In this document: positions 14,301-27,200 of the stretch, piece by piece
Layout: the number at the start of each line of letters is the position of its first letter
How positions within the stretch are numbered: position 1 is the stretch's first letter
NCBI GenBank assembly: GCA_032622095.1
Contig: CP136064.1
Span: 7,927,512-7,991,511, forward strand
Direction of reading: 5' to 3'
Source of the DNA: Siphonodentalium dalli
Taxonomy: Eukaryota; Mollusca; Scaphopoda; Gadilida; Siphonodentaliidae
Length of the DNA: 64,000 bases
Position numbers and translations under genes: made by a program
Notes under the pieces: model-generated
Databases searched by the model: none
What the model was told of the DNA's origin: nothing
The model's input: only the letters and a program-made list of their open reading frames with translations

Positions 14301-16230
14301 GAAGCGCCAATCTGTTGAGTGTTTAATGGCAGAAATCCGGTGGGTATAACGACAGAGTGAAGCGCCAATCTGTTGAGTTCATGATCACGTTTAATGTCAG
14401 CAATCCGGTGGGTATAACGACAGAGAGAAGCGCCAATCTGTCGAGTGCATGATCACGTATAATGACAGCAATCCGGTGGGTATAACGACAGAGAGAAGCG
14501 CCAATCTGTTGAGTGCATGGTCACGTATAATGACATAAATCCGATGGGTATAACGACAGAGAGAAGCGCAAATCTGTCGAGTGCATGATCACGTATAATG
14601 ACATAAATCCGATGGGTATAACGACAGAGAGAAGCGCCAATCTGTTGAGTGCATGGTCACGTATAAGGACAGCAATCCGATGGGTATAACAACAGAGAGA
14701 AGCGCCAATCTGTTGAGTGCTTGATCACGTATAACGACAGAGAGAAGCGCCAATCTGTTGAGTGCATGATCACGTATAACGACAGAGAGAAGCGCCAATC
14801 TGTTGAGTGCATGGTCACGTATAAGGACAGCAATCCGATGGGTATAACAACAGAGAGAAGCGCCAATCTGTTGAGTGCTTGATCACGTATAATGACAGCA
14901 ACCCGGTGGGTATAACGACAGAGAGAAGCGCCGATCTGTTGAGTGCTTGATCACGTATAATGACAGCAATCCGGTGGGTATAACGACAGAGAGAAGCGCC
15001 AATCTGTTGAGTGCTTGATCACGTATAATGACAGAGCGAAGCGCCAATCTGTTGAGTGCATGGTCACGTATAAGGACAGCAATCCGATGGGTATAACGAC
15101 AGAGTGAAGCGCCAATCTGTTGAGTTCATGATCACGTTTAATGGCAGCAATCCGGTGGGTATAACGACAGAGAGCAGCGCCAATTTGTTGAGTGCATGAT
15201 CACGTTTAATGGCAGAAATCCGGTGGGTATAACGACAGAGAGAAGCGCCAATCTGTTGAGTTCATGATCACGTTTAATGGCAGCAATCCGATGGGTATAA
15301 CGAAAGAGAGAAGCGCCAGTCTGTTGAGTGCATGATCACGTATAACGGCAGAGAGAAGCGCCAATCTGTTGAGTGCATGATCACGTATAATGACAGCAAT
15401 CCGGTGGGTATAATGACAGAGAGAAGCGCCAATCTGTTGAGTGCATGATCATGTATAATGACAGCAATCCGGTGGGTATAACGACAGAGAGAAGCGCCAA
15501 TCTGTTGAGTGCATGATCACGTATAATGACAGTAATCCGGTGGGTATAACGACAGAGAGAAGCGCCGATCTGTTGAGTGCATGATCACGTATAATGACAG
15601 TAATCCGGTGGGTATAACGACAGAGAGAAGCGCCAATCTGTTGAGTGCATGATCACGTATAATGACAGCAATCCGGTGGGTATAACGACAGAGAGAAGCG
15701 CCAATCTGTTGAGTGCATGATCACGTATAATGACAGCAATCCGGTGGGTATAACGACAGAGAGAAGCGCCAATCTGTTGAGTGCATGATCACGTATAATG
15801 ACAGAGAGAAGCGCCAATCTGTTGAGTGCATGATCACGTATAATGACAGAGAGAAGCGCCAATCTGTTGAGTGTATAATGACAGCAATCCGGTGGGTATA
15901 ACGACAGAGAGAAGCGCCAATCTGTTGAGTTCATGATCACGTATAAGGACAGCAATCCGATGGGTATAACGAAAGAGAGAAGCGCCAATCTGTTGAGTGC
16001 ATGATCACGTATAACGACAGAGTGAAGCGCCAATCTGTTGAGTGCATGATCGCGTAAATGACAGCAATCCGGTGGGTATAACGACAGAGAGAAGCGCCAA
16101 TCTGATGAGTGTATGATCACGTATAACGACAGAGAGAAGCGCCAATCTGTTGAGTGCATGATCACGTATAATGACAGCAATCCGGTGGGTATAACGAAAG
16201 AGAGAAGCGCCAATCTGTTGAGTGCATGAT
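11345..16230. repeat. ~2.7-kb higher-order duplication inside array A
   Basis: The segment 11,345-12,600 is repeated at 14,088-15,340 (offset 2,743; compare landmarks 11413/14156, 11846/14589, 11914/14657). The segment 12,890-13,600 is repeated at 15,520-16,230 (offset 2,630; 13023/15653). The 113-bp difference equals one 68-bp plus one 45-bp unit, as expected if monomers were gained or lost after the large duplication. Confidence 0.82.
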
Positions 16231-16888
16231 CACGTATAATGAGGGCAATCCGGTGGGTATAACGACAGAGAGAAGCGCCAATCTGTTGAGTGCATGATCA
16301 CGTATAACGACAGAGAGAAGCGCCAGTCTGTTGAGTGCATGATCACGTATAATGACAGCAATCCGATGGGTATAACGACAGAGAGAAGCGCCAATCTGTT
16401 GAGTGCATGATCGCGTATAACGACAGAGCGAAGCGCCAATCTGTTGAGTGTATAATGACATAAATCCGATGGGTATAACGAAAGAGAGAAGCGCCAGTCT
16501 GTTGAGTGCATGATCACGTATAATGACAGCAATCCGGTGGGTATAACGAAAGAGAGAAGCGCCAATCTGTTGAGTGTATAATGACAGCAATCCGGTGGGT
16601 ATAACGACAGAGAGAAGCGCCAATCTGTTGAGTGCATGATCACGTATAACGACAGAGAGAAGCGCCAGTCTGTTGAGTGCATGATCACGTATAATTACAG
16701 CAATCCGATGGGTATAACGACAGAGAGAAGCGCCAATCTGTTCAGTGCTTGATCACGTATAATGACAGTAATCCGGAGGGTATAATGCCATAGAGAAGCG
16801 CCGATCTGTTGAGTGCTTGATCACGTATAATGACAGTAATTCGGAGGGTATAACGAAAGAGAGAAGCGCCGATCTGTTGAGTGCATGA

Positions 16889-19546
16889 TCACGTATAATG
16901 ACAGTAATCCGGAGGGTATAACGAAAGAGAGAAGCGCCAGTCTGTTGAGTGCATGATCACGTATAATGACAGCAATCCGGTGGGTATAACGAAAGAGAGA
17001 AGCGCCAGTCTGTTGAGTGCATGATCACGTATAATGACAGCAATCCGGTGGGTATAACGAAAGAGAGAAGCGCCAATCTGTTGAGAGTATAATGACAGCA
17101 ATCCGGTGGGTATAACGACAGAGAGAAGCGCCAATCTGATGAGTGCATGTTCATGTATAATGACAGAGAGAAGCGCCAGTCTGTTGAGTGTATAATGACA
17201 GCAATCCGATGGGTATAACGACAGAGAGAAGCGCCAATCTGTTGAGTGCATGATCACGTATAACGACAGAGAGAAGCGCCAGTCTGTTGAGTGCATGATC
17301 ACGTATAATGAGAGCAATCCGATGGGTAAAACGACAGAGGGAAGCGCCAATCTGTTGAGTGCATGATCACGTATAATGACAGCAATCCGGTGGGTATAAC
17401 GACAGAGAGAAGCGCCAATCTGTTGAGTGCTTGATCACACATAATGACAGTAATCCGATGGGTATAACGACAGAGAGAAGCGCCAATCTGTTGAGTGCAT
17501 GATCCCGTATAATGACAGAGCGAAGCGCCAATCTGTTGAATGTATAATGACAGCAATCCGATGCGTATAACGACAGGGAGAAGCGCCAGTCTGTTGAGTG
17601 CATGATCACGTATAATGACAGCAATCCGGTGGGTATAACGACAGAGAGAAGCGCCAATCTGTTGAGTGTATAATGACAGCAATCCGGTGGGTATAACGAC
17701 AGAGAGAAGCGCCAATCTGTTGAGTGCATGATCACATATAATGACAGTAATCCGATGGGTATAACGACAGAGAGAAGCGCCAATCTGTTGAGTGCATGAT
17801 CCCGTATAATGACAGAGCGAAGCGCCAATCTGTTGAGTGTATAATGACAGCAATCCGATGCGTATAACGACAGAGAGAAGCGCCAATCTGTTGAGCGCAT
17901 GATCCCGTATAATGACAGCAATCCGGTGGGTATAACGACAGAGAGAAGCGCCAGTCTGTTGAGTGCATGATCACGTATAATGACAGCAATCCGGTGGGTA
18001 TAACGACAGAGAGAAGCGCCAATCTGTTGAGTGTATAATGACAGCAATCCGGTGGGTATAACGAAAGAGAGTGCATGGTCACGTATAAGGACAGCAATCC
18101 GATGGGTATAACAACAGAGAGAAGCGCCAATCTGTTGAGTGCTTGATCACGTATAACGACAGAGAGAAGCGCCAATCTGTTGAGTGCATGATCACGTATA
18201 ACGACAGAGAGAAGCGCCAATCTGTTGAGTGCATGGTCACGTATAAGGACAGCAATCCGATGGTTATAATGACAGAGTGAAGCGCCAATCTGTTGAGTGC
18301 TTGATCACGTATAATGACAGCAATCCGGAGGGTATAACAACAGAGAGAAGCGCCAATCTGTTGAGTGCTTGATCACGTATAATGACAGCAATCCGGTGGG
18401 TATAACGACAGAGAGAAGCGCCGATCTGTTGAGTGCTTGATCACGTATAATGACAGCAATCCGGTGGGTATAACGACAGAGAGAAGCGCCAATCTGTTGA
18501 GTGCTTGATCACGTATAATGACAGAGCGAAGCGCCAATCTGTTGAGCGCATGGTCACGTATAAGGACAGCAATCCGATGGGTATAACGACAGAGTGAAGC
18601 GCCAATCTGTTGAGTTCATGATCACGTTTAATGGCAGCAATCCGGTGGGTATAACGACAGAGAGCAGCGCCAATTTGTTGAGTGCATGATCACGTTTAAT
18701 GGCAGAAATCCGGTGGGTATAACGACAGAGAGAAGCGCCAATCTGTTGAGTTCATGATCACGTTTAATGGCAGCAATCCGATGGGTATAACGAAAGAGAG
18801 AAGCGCCAGTCTGTTGAGTGCATGATCACGTATAACGGCAGAGAGAAGCGCCAATCTGTTGAGTGCATGATCACGTATAATGACAGCAATCCGGTGGGTA
18901 TAACGACAGAGAGAAGCGCCAATCTGTTGAGTGCATGATCACGTATAACGACAGAGAGAAGCGCCAATCTGTTGAGTGCATGATCATGTATAATGACAGC
19001 AATCCGGTGGGTATAACGACAGAGAGAAGCGCCAATCTGTTGAGTGCATGATCACGTATAATGACAGTAATCCGGTGGGTATAACGACAGAGAGAAGCGC
19101 CGATCTGTTGAGTGCATGATCACGTATAATGACAGTAATCCGGTGGGTATAACGACAGAGAGAAGCGCCAATCTGTTGAGTGCACGATCACGTATAATGA
19201 CAGCAATCCGGTGGGTATAACGACAGAGAGAAGCGCCAATCTGTTGAGTGCATGATCACGTATAATGACAGAGAGAAGCGCCAATCTGTTGAGTGCATGA
19301 TCACGTATAATGACAGAGAGAAGCGCAAATCTGTTGAGTGTATAATGACAGCAATCCGGTGGGTATAACGACAGAGAGAAGCGCCAATCTGTTGAGTTCA
19401 TGATCACGTATAAGGACAGCAATCCGATGGGTATAACGAAAGAGAGAAGCGCCAATCTGTTGAGTGCATGATCACGTATAACGACAGAGTGAAGCGCCAA
19501 TCTGTTGAGTGCATGATCGCGTATAATGACAGCAATCCGGTGGGTA
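16889..19546. repeat. Higher-order block of array A, copy 2
   Basis: Partner of the leftmost block: 17,296-19,546 corresponds to 290-2,540 (offset 17,006), and 16,889-17,886 corresponds to 3,512-4,509 (offset 13,377). Downstream, 19,946-20,623 matches 2,750-3,427 at an offset of 17,196. The change in offset fits a local gain between 19,472 and 19,700, where the segment seen at 19,120-19,500 is partly repeated. Confidence 0.82.
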
Positions 19547-22500
19547 TAACGACAGAGAGAAGCGCCAATCTGTTGAGTTCATGATCACGTATAAGGACAG
19601 CAATCCGATGGGTATAACGAAAGAGAGAAGCGCCAATCTGTTGAGTGCATGATCACGTATAACGACAGAGTGAAGCGCCAATCTGTTGAGTGCATGATCG
19701 CGTATAATGACAGCAATCCGGTGGGTATAAGGACAGAGAGAAGCGCCAGTCTATGAGTGCATGATCACGTATAATGACAGCAATCCGGTGGGTATAACGA
19801 CAGAGAGAAGCGCCAATCTGATGAGTGTATGATCACGTATAACGACAGAGAGAAGCGCCAATCTGTTGAGTGCATGATCACGTATAATGACAGCAATCCG
19901 GTGGGTATAACGAAAGAGAGAAGCGCCAATCTGTTGAGTGCATGATCACGTATAATGACAGCAATCCGGTGGGTATAACGACAGAGAGAAGCGCCAATCT
20001 GTTGAGTGCATGATCACGTATAACGACAGAGAGAAGCGCCAGTCTGTTGAGTGCATGATCACGTATAATGACAGCAATCCGATGGGTATAACGACAGAGA
20101 GAAGCGCCAATCTGTTGAGTGCATGATCGCGTATAACGACAGAGCGAAGCGCCAATCTGTTGAGTGTATAATGACATAAATCCGATGGGTATAACGAAAG
20201 AGAGAAGCGCCAGTCTGTTGAGTGCATGATCACGTATAATGACAGCAATCCGGTGGGTATAACGAAAGAGAGAAGCGCCAATCTGTTGAGTGTATAATGA
20301 CAGCAATCCGGTGGGTATAACGACAGAGAGAAGCGCCAATCTGTTGAGTGCATGATCACGTATAACGACAGAGAGAAGCGCCAGTCTGTTGAGTGCATGA
20401 TCACGTATAATGACAGCAATCCGGTGGGTATAACGAAAGAGAGAAGCGCCAATCTGTTGAGTGTATAATGACAGCAATCCGGTGGGTATAACGACAGAGA
20501 GAAGCGCCAATCTGTTGAGTGCATGATCACGTATAACGACAGAGAGAAGCGCCAGTCTGTTGAGTGCATGATCACGTATAATGACAGCAATCCGATGGGT
20601 ATAACGACAGAGAGAAGCGCCAATCTGTTGAGTGCTTGATCACGTATAATGACAGTAATCCGGAGGGTATAATGCCAGAGAGAAGCGCCGATCTGTTGAG
20701 TGCTTGATCACGTATAATGACAGCAATCCGGTGGGTATAACGAAAGAGAGAAGCGCCAGTCTGTTGAGTGCATGATCACGTATAATGACAGCAATCCGGT
20801 GGGTATAACGAAAGAGAGAAGCGCCAATCTGTTGAGAGTATAATGACAGCAATCCGGTGGGTATAACGACAGAGAGAAGCGCCAATCTGATGAGTGCATG
20901 ATCATGTATAATGACAGAGAGAAGCGCCAGTCTGTTGAGTGTATAATGACAGCAATCCGATGGGTATAACGACAGAGAGAAGCGCCAATCTGTTGAGTGC
21001 ATGATCACGTATAACGACAGAGAGAAGCGCCAGTCTGTTGAGTGCATGATCACGTATAATGACAGCAATCCGATGGGTATAACGACAGAGAGAAGCGCCA
21101 ATCTGTTGAGTGCATGATCACGTATAATGACAGCAATCCGGTGGGTATAACGACAGAGAGAAGCGCCAATCTGTTGAGTGCTTGATCACATATAATGACA
21201 GTAATCCGATGGGTATAACGAAAGAGAGAAGCGCCAGTCTGTTGAGTGCATGATCACGTATAATGACAGCAATCCGGTGGGTATAACGAAAGAGAGAAGC
21301 GCCAGTCTGTTGAGTGCATGATCACGTATAATGACAGCAATCCGGTGGGTATAACGAAAGAGAGAAGCGCCAATCTGTTGAGAGTATAATGACAGCAATC
21401 CGGTGGGTATAACGACAGAGAGAAGCGCCAATCTGTTGAGTGCATGATCACGTATAACGACAGAGAGAAGCGCCAATCTGATGAGTGCATGATCATGTAT
21501 AATGACAGAGAGAAGCGCCAGTCTGTTGAGTGTATAATGACAGCAATCCGATGGGTATAACGACAGAGAGAAGCGCCAATCTGTTGAGTGCATGATCACG
21601 TATAATGACAGCAATCCGGTGGGTATAACGACAGAGAGAAGCGCCAATCTGTTGAGTGCTTGATCACATATAATGACAGTAATCCGATGGGTATAACGAC
21701 AGAGAGAAGCGCCAATCTGTTGAGTGCATGATCCCGTATAATGACAGAGCGAAGCGCCAATCTGTTGAATGTATAATGACAGCAATCCGATGCGTATAAC
21801 GACAGGGAGAAGCGCCAGTCTGTTGAGTGCATGATCACGTATAATGACAGCAATCCGGTGGGTATAACGACAGAGAGAAGCGCCAATCTGTTGAGTGTAT
21901 AATGACAGCAATCCGGTGGGTATAACGACAGAGAGAAGCGCCAATCTGTTGAGTGCATGATCACATATAATGACAGTAATCCGATGGGTATAACGACAGA
22001 GAGAAGCGCCAATCTGTTGAGTGCATGATCCCGTATAATGACAGAGCGAAGCGCCAATCTGTTGAGTGTATAATGACAGCAATCCGATGCGTATAACGAC
22101 AGAGAGAAGCGCCAATCTGTTGAGCGCATGATCCCGTATAATGACCGCAATCCGGTGGGTATAACGACAGAGAGAAGCGCCAGTCTGTTGAGTGCATGAT
22201 CACGTATAATGACAGCAATCCGGTGGGTATAACGACAGAGAGAAGCGCCAATCTGTTGAGTGTATAATGACAGCAATCCGGTGGGTATAACGAAAGAGAG
22301 AAGCGCCAGTCTATGAGTGTATAATGACAGCAATCCGATGCGTATAACGACAGGGAGAAGCGCCAATCTGTTGAGTGTATAATGACAGCAATCCGGTGGG
22401 TATAACGACAGAGAGAAGCGCCAATCTGTTGAGTGCTTGATCACGTATAATGACAGCAATCCGGTGGGTATAACGACAGAGAGAAGCGTCAGTCTGTTGA

Positions 22501-23787
22501 GTGCTTGATCACGTATAATGACAGCAATCCGGTGGGTATAACGACAGAGAGAAGCGCCAATCTGTTGAGTGCTTGATCACGTATAATGACAGCAATCCGG
22601 TGGGTATAACGACAGAGAGAAGCGCCAATCTGTTGAGTGCTTGATCACGTATAATGACAGCAATCCGGTGGGTATAACGACAGAGAGAAGCGCCGATCTG
22701 TTGAGTGCTTGATCACGTATAACGACAGAGAGAAGCGCCGATCTGTTGTGTGCTTGATCACGTATAATGACAGCAATCCGGTGGGTATAACGACAGAGAG
22801 AAGCGCCAATCTGTTGAGTGTATAATGACAGCAATCCGGTGGGTATAACGACAGAGAGAAGCGCCAATCTGTTGAGTGCATGATCACGTATAATGACAGA
22901 GAGAAGCGCCAATCTGTTGAGTGCATGATCACGTATAATGACAGAGAGAAGCGCCGATCTGTTGAGTGCATGATCACGTATAATGACAGCAATCCGATGG
23001 GTATAACGACAGAGAGAAGCGCCAATCTGTTGAGTGCATGATCACGTATAATGACAGAGAGAAGCGCCAATCTGTTGAGTGCTTGATCACGTATAATGAC
23101 AGCAATCCGGTGGGTATAACGACAGAGAGAAGCGCCAATCTGTTGAGTGCATGATCACGTATAACGACAGAGAGAAGCGCCAGTCTGTTGAGTGCATGAT
23201 CACGTATAATGACAGCAATCCGGTGGGTATAACGACAGAGAGAAGCGCCAATCTGTTGAGTGCATGATCACGTATAATGACAGCAATCCGGTGGGTATAA
23301 CGACAGAGAGAAGCGCCGATCTGATGAGTGCATGATCACGTATATCGACAGAGAGAAGCGCCAATCTGTTGAGTGCATGATCACGTATAACGACAGAGAG
23401 AAGCGCCAATCTGTTGAGTGCATGATCACGTATAATGACAGCAATCCGGTGGGTATAACGACAGAGAGAAGCGCCAGTCTGTTGAGTGCATGATCACGTA
23501 TATCGACAGAGAGAAGCGCCAATCTGTTGAGTGCATGATCACGTATAACGACAGAGAGAAGCGCCAATCTGTTGAGTGCATGATCACGTATAACGACAGA
23601 GAGAAGCGCCAATCTGTTGAGTGCATGATCACGTATATCGACAGAGAGAAGCGCCAATCTGTTGAGTGCATGATCACGTATAACGACAGAGAGAAGCGCC
23701 AATCTGTGGAGTGCATGGTCACGTATAATGACAGCAATCCGGTGGGTATAATGACAGCAATCCGGTGGGTATAACGAAAGAGAGAAG

Positions 23788-24257
23788 TTTAGGATGATAC
23801 CCTATCATGAATACGTGGGTTGAACAAGCAAAGATTAAGCACATTTACACCAAGCTCCGGTAACGAATAATCAAATCCGATTTGCCTGTCGCAATGCCTC
23901 GGTGGTGACCGTGACTTATAACGAACCTTTATAAATAGAGATGTTTTGTAAAACTTACGATTCAGATAACATTTACGATTACGGTGCGGGTAATATACGT
24001 GTAGGCCAAGTTATGTGAATGTTTTATTTTTTTATCGGGTGCCTCAAGAAAACCACGGGGTTAGAAACAAAATCCGCCTATCTGACAAGTCTATCATACG
24101 CATTCCGAAAGTTAAGTATTTACGCGAACCAAAAATGTATAGGTTTCATAAATTCCCTTTCGAGGCGACACCTATGTCCATATGTGCCTGGAGTATAATG
24201 ATATTTTAAAGTGGAATTATATTTTTATGTTAATATTTGTTATCTAATTTGTACTTT
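23788..24257. other. Unique spacer between satellite arrays A and B
   Basis: About 470 bp of non-repetitive, AT-rich sequence separating two unrelated satellites. The longest open frame (24,015-24,209, plus strand, 64 codons) has no recognisable motif and no flanking splice or start context I can defend. I see no tRNA, inverted repeat or transposon ends here. Confidence 0.8.
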
Positions 24258-27200
24258 GGACTAAAGACCCACCTTTATCGCCGATCACTAGCTGGTTTGA
24301 ATGCCCACCTTTATCAACCGATCACTAGCTGGATTAAAGGCCTACCTTTATCAACCGATCACTAGCTGGATTAAAGGCCTACCTTTATCAACCGACCACT
24401 AGCTGGATTAAAGACCCACCTTTATCAACCGACCACTAGCTGGATTAAATGCCCACCCTTATCAACCGATCACTAGCTGGATTAAAGGTCCACCCTTATC
24501 AACCGATCACTAGCTGGATTAAAGGTCCACCCTTATCAACCGATCACTAGCTGGATTAAATGCCCACCTTTATCAACCGATCACTAGCTGGATTAAAGGT
24601 CCACCTCTATCAACCGATCACTAGCTTGATTAAAGGCCCACCTCTATCAACCGATCACTAGCTGGATTAAAGACCCACCTTTATCAACCGACCACTAGCT
24701 GGATTAAATGCTCACCTTTATCAACCGATCACTAGCTGGATTAAAGACCCACCTCTATCAACCGATCACTAGCTGGATTAAAGACCCACCTTTATCAACC
24801 GACCACTGGCTGGATTAAATGCCCACCTTTATCAACCGATCACTAGCTGGATTAAAGACCCACCTTTATCAACCGATCACTAGCTGGATTAAAGACCCAC
24901 CTTTATCAACCGATCACTAGCTGGATTAAAGACCCACCTTTATCAACCGATCACTAGCTGGATTAAAGACCCACCTTTATCAACCGATCACTAGCTGGAT
25001 TAAAGGCACACCTCTATCAACCGACCACTAGCTGGATTAAAGGCCCACCTCTATCAACCGACCACTAGCTGGATTAAAGACCCACCTTTATCAGCCGATC
25101 ACTAGCTGGATTAAAGGCCCACCTCTATCAACCGACCACTAGCTGGATTAAAGGCCCACCTCTATCAACCGATCACTAGCTAGATTAAAGGCCCACCTTT
25201 ATCAACCGACCACTAGATGGATTAAAGGCACACCTTTATCAACCGACCACTAGCTGGATTAAAGGCCCACCTTTATCAACCGATCACTAGCTGGATTAAA
25301 GGCCCACCTTTATCAACCGATCACTGGCTGGATTAAAGGCCCACCTTTATCAACCGATCACTAGCTGGATTAAAGGCCCACCTCTATCAACCGATCACTA
25401 GCTGGATAAAGGTCCACCTTTATCAACCGATCACTACCTGGATTAAAGACCCACCTTTATAAACCGACCACTAGCTGGTTTAAAGGCCCACCTTTATCAA
25501 CCGATCACTAGCTGGATTAAAGACCCACCTCTATCAACCGATCACAAGCTGGATTAAGGACCCACCTTTATAAACCGACCACTAGCTGGATTAAAGGCCC
25601 ACCTTTATCAACCGATCACTAGCTGGATTAAAGGCCCACCTTTATCAACCGATCACTAGCTGGATTAAAGACCCACCTTTATCAACCGATCACTAGCTGG
25701 ATTAAAGGCCCACCTTTATCAACCGATCACTAGATGGATTAAATGCCTACCTTTATCAACCGATCACTAGCTGGATTAAAGGCCTACCTTTATCAACCGA
25801 TCACTAGCTGGATTAAAGGCCCACCTCTATCAACCGATCACTAGCTGGATTAAAGGCCCACCTTTATCAACCGATCACTAGCTGGATTAAAGGACCACCT
25901 CTATCAACCGATCACTAGCTGGATTAAAGGCCCACCTTTATCAACCGATCACTAGCTGGATTAAAGACCCACCTTTATCAACCGATCACTAGATGGATTA
26001 AAGGCCCACCTCTATCAACCGATCACTAGCTGGATTAAAGGCCCACCTTTATCAACCGATCACTAGCTGGATTAAAGGCCCACCTTTATCAACCGACCAC
26101 TAGCTGGATTAAAGGCCCACCTCTATCAACCGATCACTAGCTAGATTAAAGGCCCACCTCTATCAACCAATCACTAGCTGGATTAAAGGCCCACCTTTAT
26201 CAACGGATCACTAGCTAGATTAAAGACCCACCTTTATCAACCGATCACTAGCTAGATTAAAGGCCTACCTTTATCAACCGATCACTAGCTGGACTAAAGA
26301 CCCACCTCTATCAACCGATCACTAGCTAGATTAAAGACCCACCTTTATCAACCGATCACTAGCTGGATTAAAGGCCTACCTTTATCAACCGATCACTAGC
26401 TGGATTAAAGACCCACCTCTATCAACCGATCACTAGCTAGATTAAACACCCACCTCTATCAACCGATCACTAGCTAGATTAAAGGCCCACCTTTATCAAC
26501 CGATCACTAGCTGGATTAAAGGCCCACCTTTATCAACCGATCACTAGCTGGATTAAAGGCCCACCTTTATCAACCGACCACTAGCTGGATTAAAGGCCCA
26601 CCTTTATCAACCGATCACTAGCTGGATTAAAGGCCTACCTTTATCAACCGATCACTAGCTGGATTAAAGACCCACCTCTATCAACCGATCACTAGCTAGA
26701 TTAAAGACCCACCTTTATCAACCGATCACTAGCTAGATTAAAGACCCACCTTTATCAACCGATCACTAGCTAGATTAAAGGCCTACCTTTATCAACCGAT
26801 CACTAGCTGGATTAAAGACCCACCTCTATCAACCGATCACTAGCTAGATTAAAGACCCACCTCTATCAACCGATCACTAGCTAGATTAAAGACCCACCTC
26901 TATCAACCGATCACTAGCTAGATTAAAGGCCCACCTTTATCAACCGATCACTAGCTGGATTAAAGGCCCACCTTTATCAACCGATCACTAGCTGGATTAA
27001 AGGCCCACCTTTATCAACCGACCACTAGCTGGATTAAAGGCCCACCTTTATCGACCGATCACTAGCTGGATTAAAGGCCTACCTTTATCAACCGATCACT
27101 AGCTGGATTAAAGACCCACCTCTATCAACCGATCACTAGCTAGATTAAAGACCCACCTCTATCAACCGATCACTAGCTAGATTAAAGACCCACCTCTATC

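Larger units (their letters stand above)
1..23787. repeat. Satellite array A (45/68/58-bp modular monomer)
   Basis: Uninterrupted tandem array that already runs at the left window edge and stops in mid-monomer at about 23,787. The basic 45-bp unit reads, in order, ACGTATAACGACAG, AGAGAAGCGCC, AATCTGTTGAGTG, CATGATC. A 68-bp version carries an extra 23 bp (CAATCCGGTGGG plus a second TATAAYGACAG). A 58-bp version is the 68-bp unit lacking CATGATCACG. The three lengths are mixed, which I estimate gives roughly 400 units (not counted one by one). Common variants are ACAGAG/AAAGAG, CAATCTG/CAGTCTG/CGATCTG, GCATG/GCTTG/TCATG and GGTGGG/GATGGG/GGAGGG. No unrelated insertion was seen. Most minus-strand frames stay open because the monomer has few stops and 45 is divisible by 3; their translations simply repeat the monomer and are not genes. 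Confidence 0.98.

Noticed and set aside
293-23774. Dozens of minus- and plus-strand open frames of 60-309 codons in array A
   Set aside because: All are translations of the same 45/68/58-bp monomer in shifting frames, with arbitrary starts and no domain; they reflect low stop density, not genes.
1-23787. TATAAT/TATAAC strings in every array A monomer as promoters
   Set aside because: They are part of the repeat consensus in a eukaryotic context; no associated transcription unit is visible.
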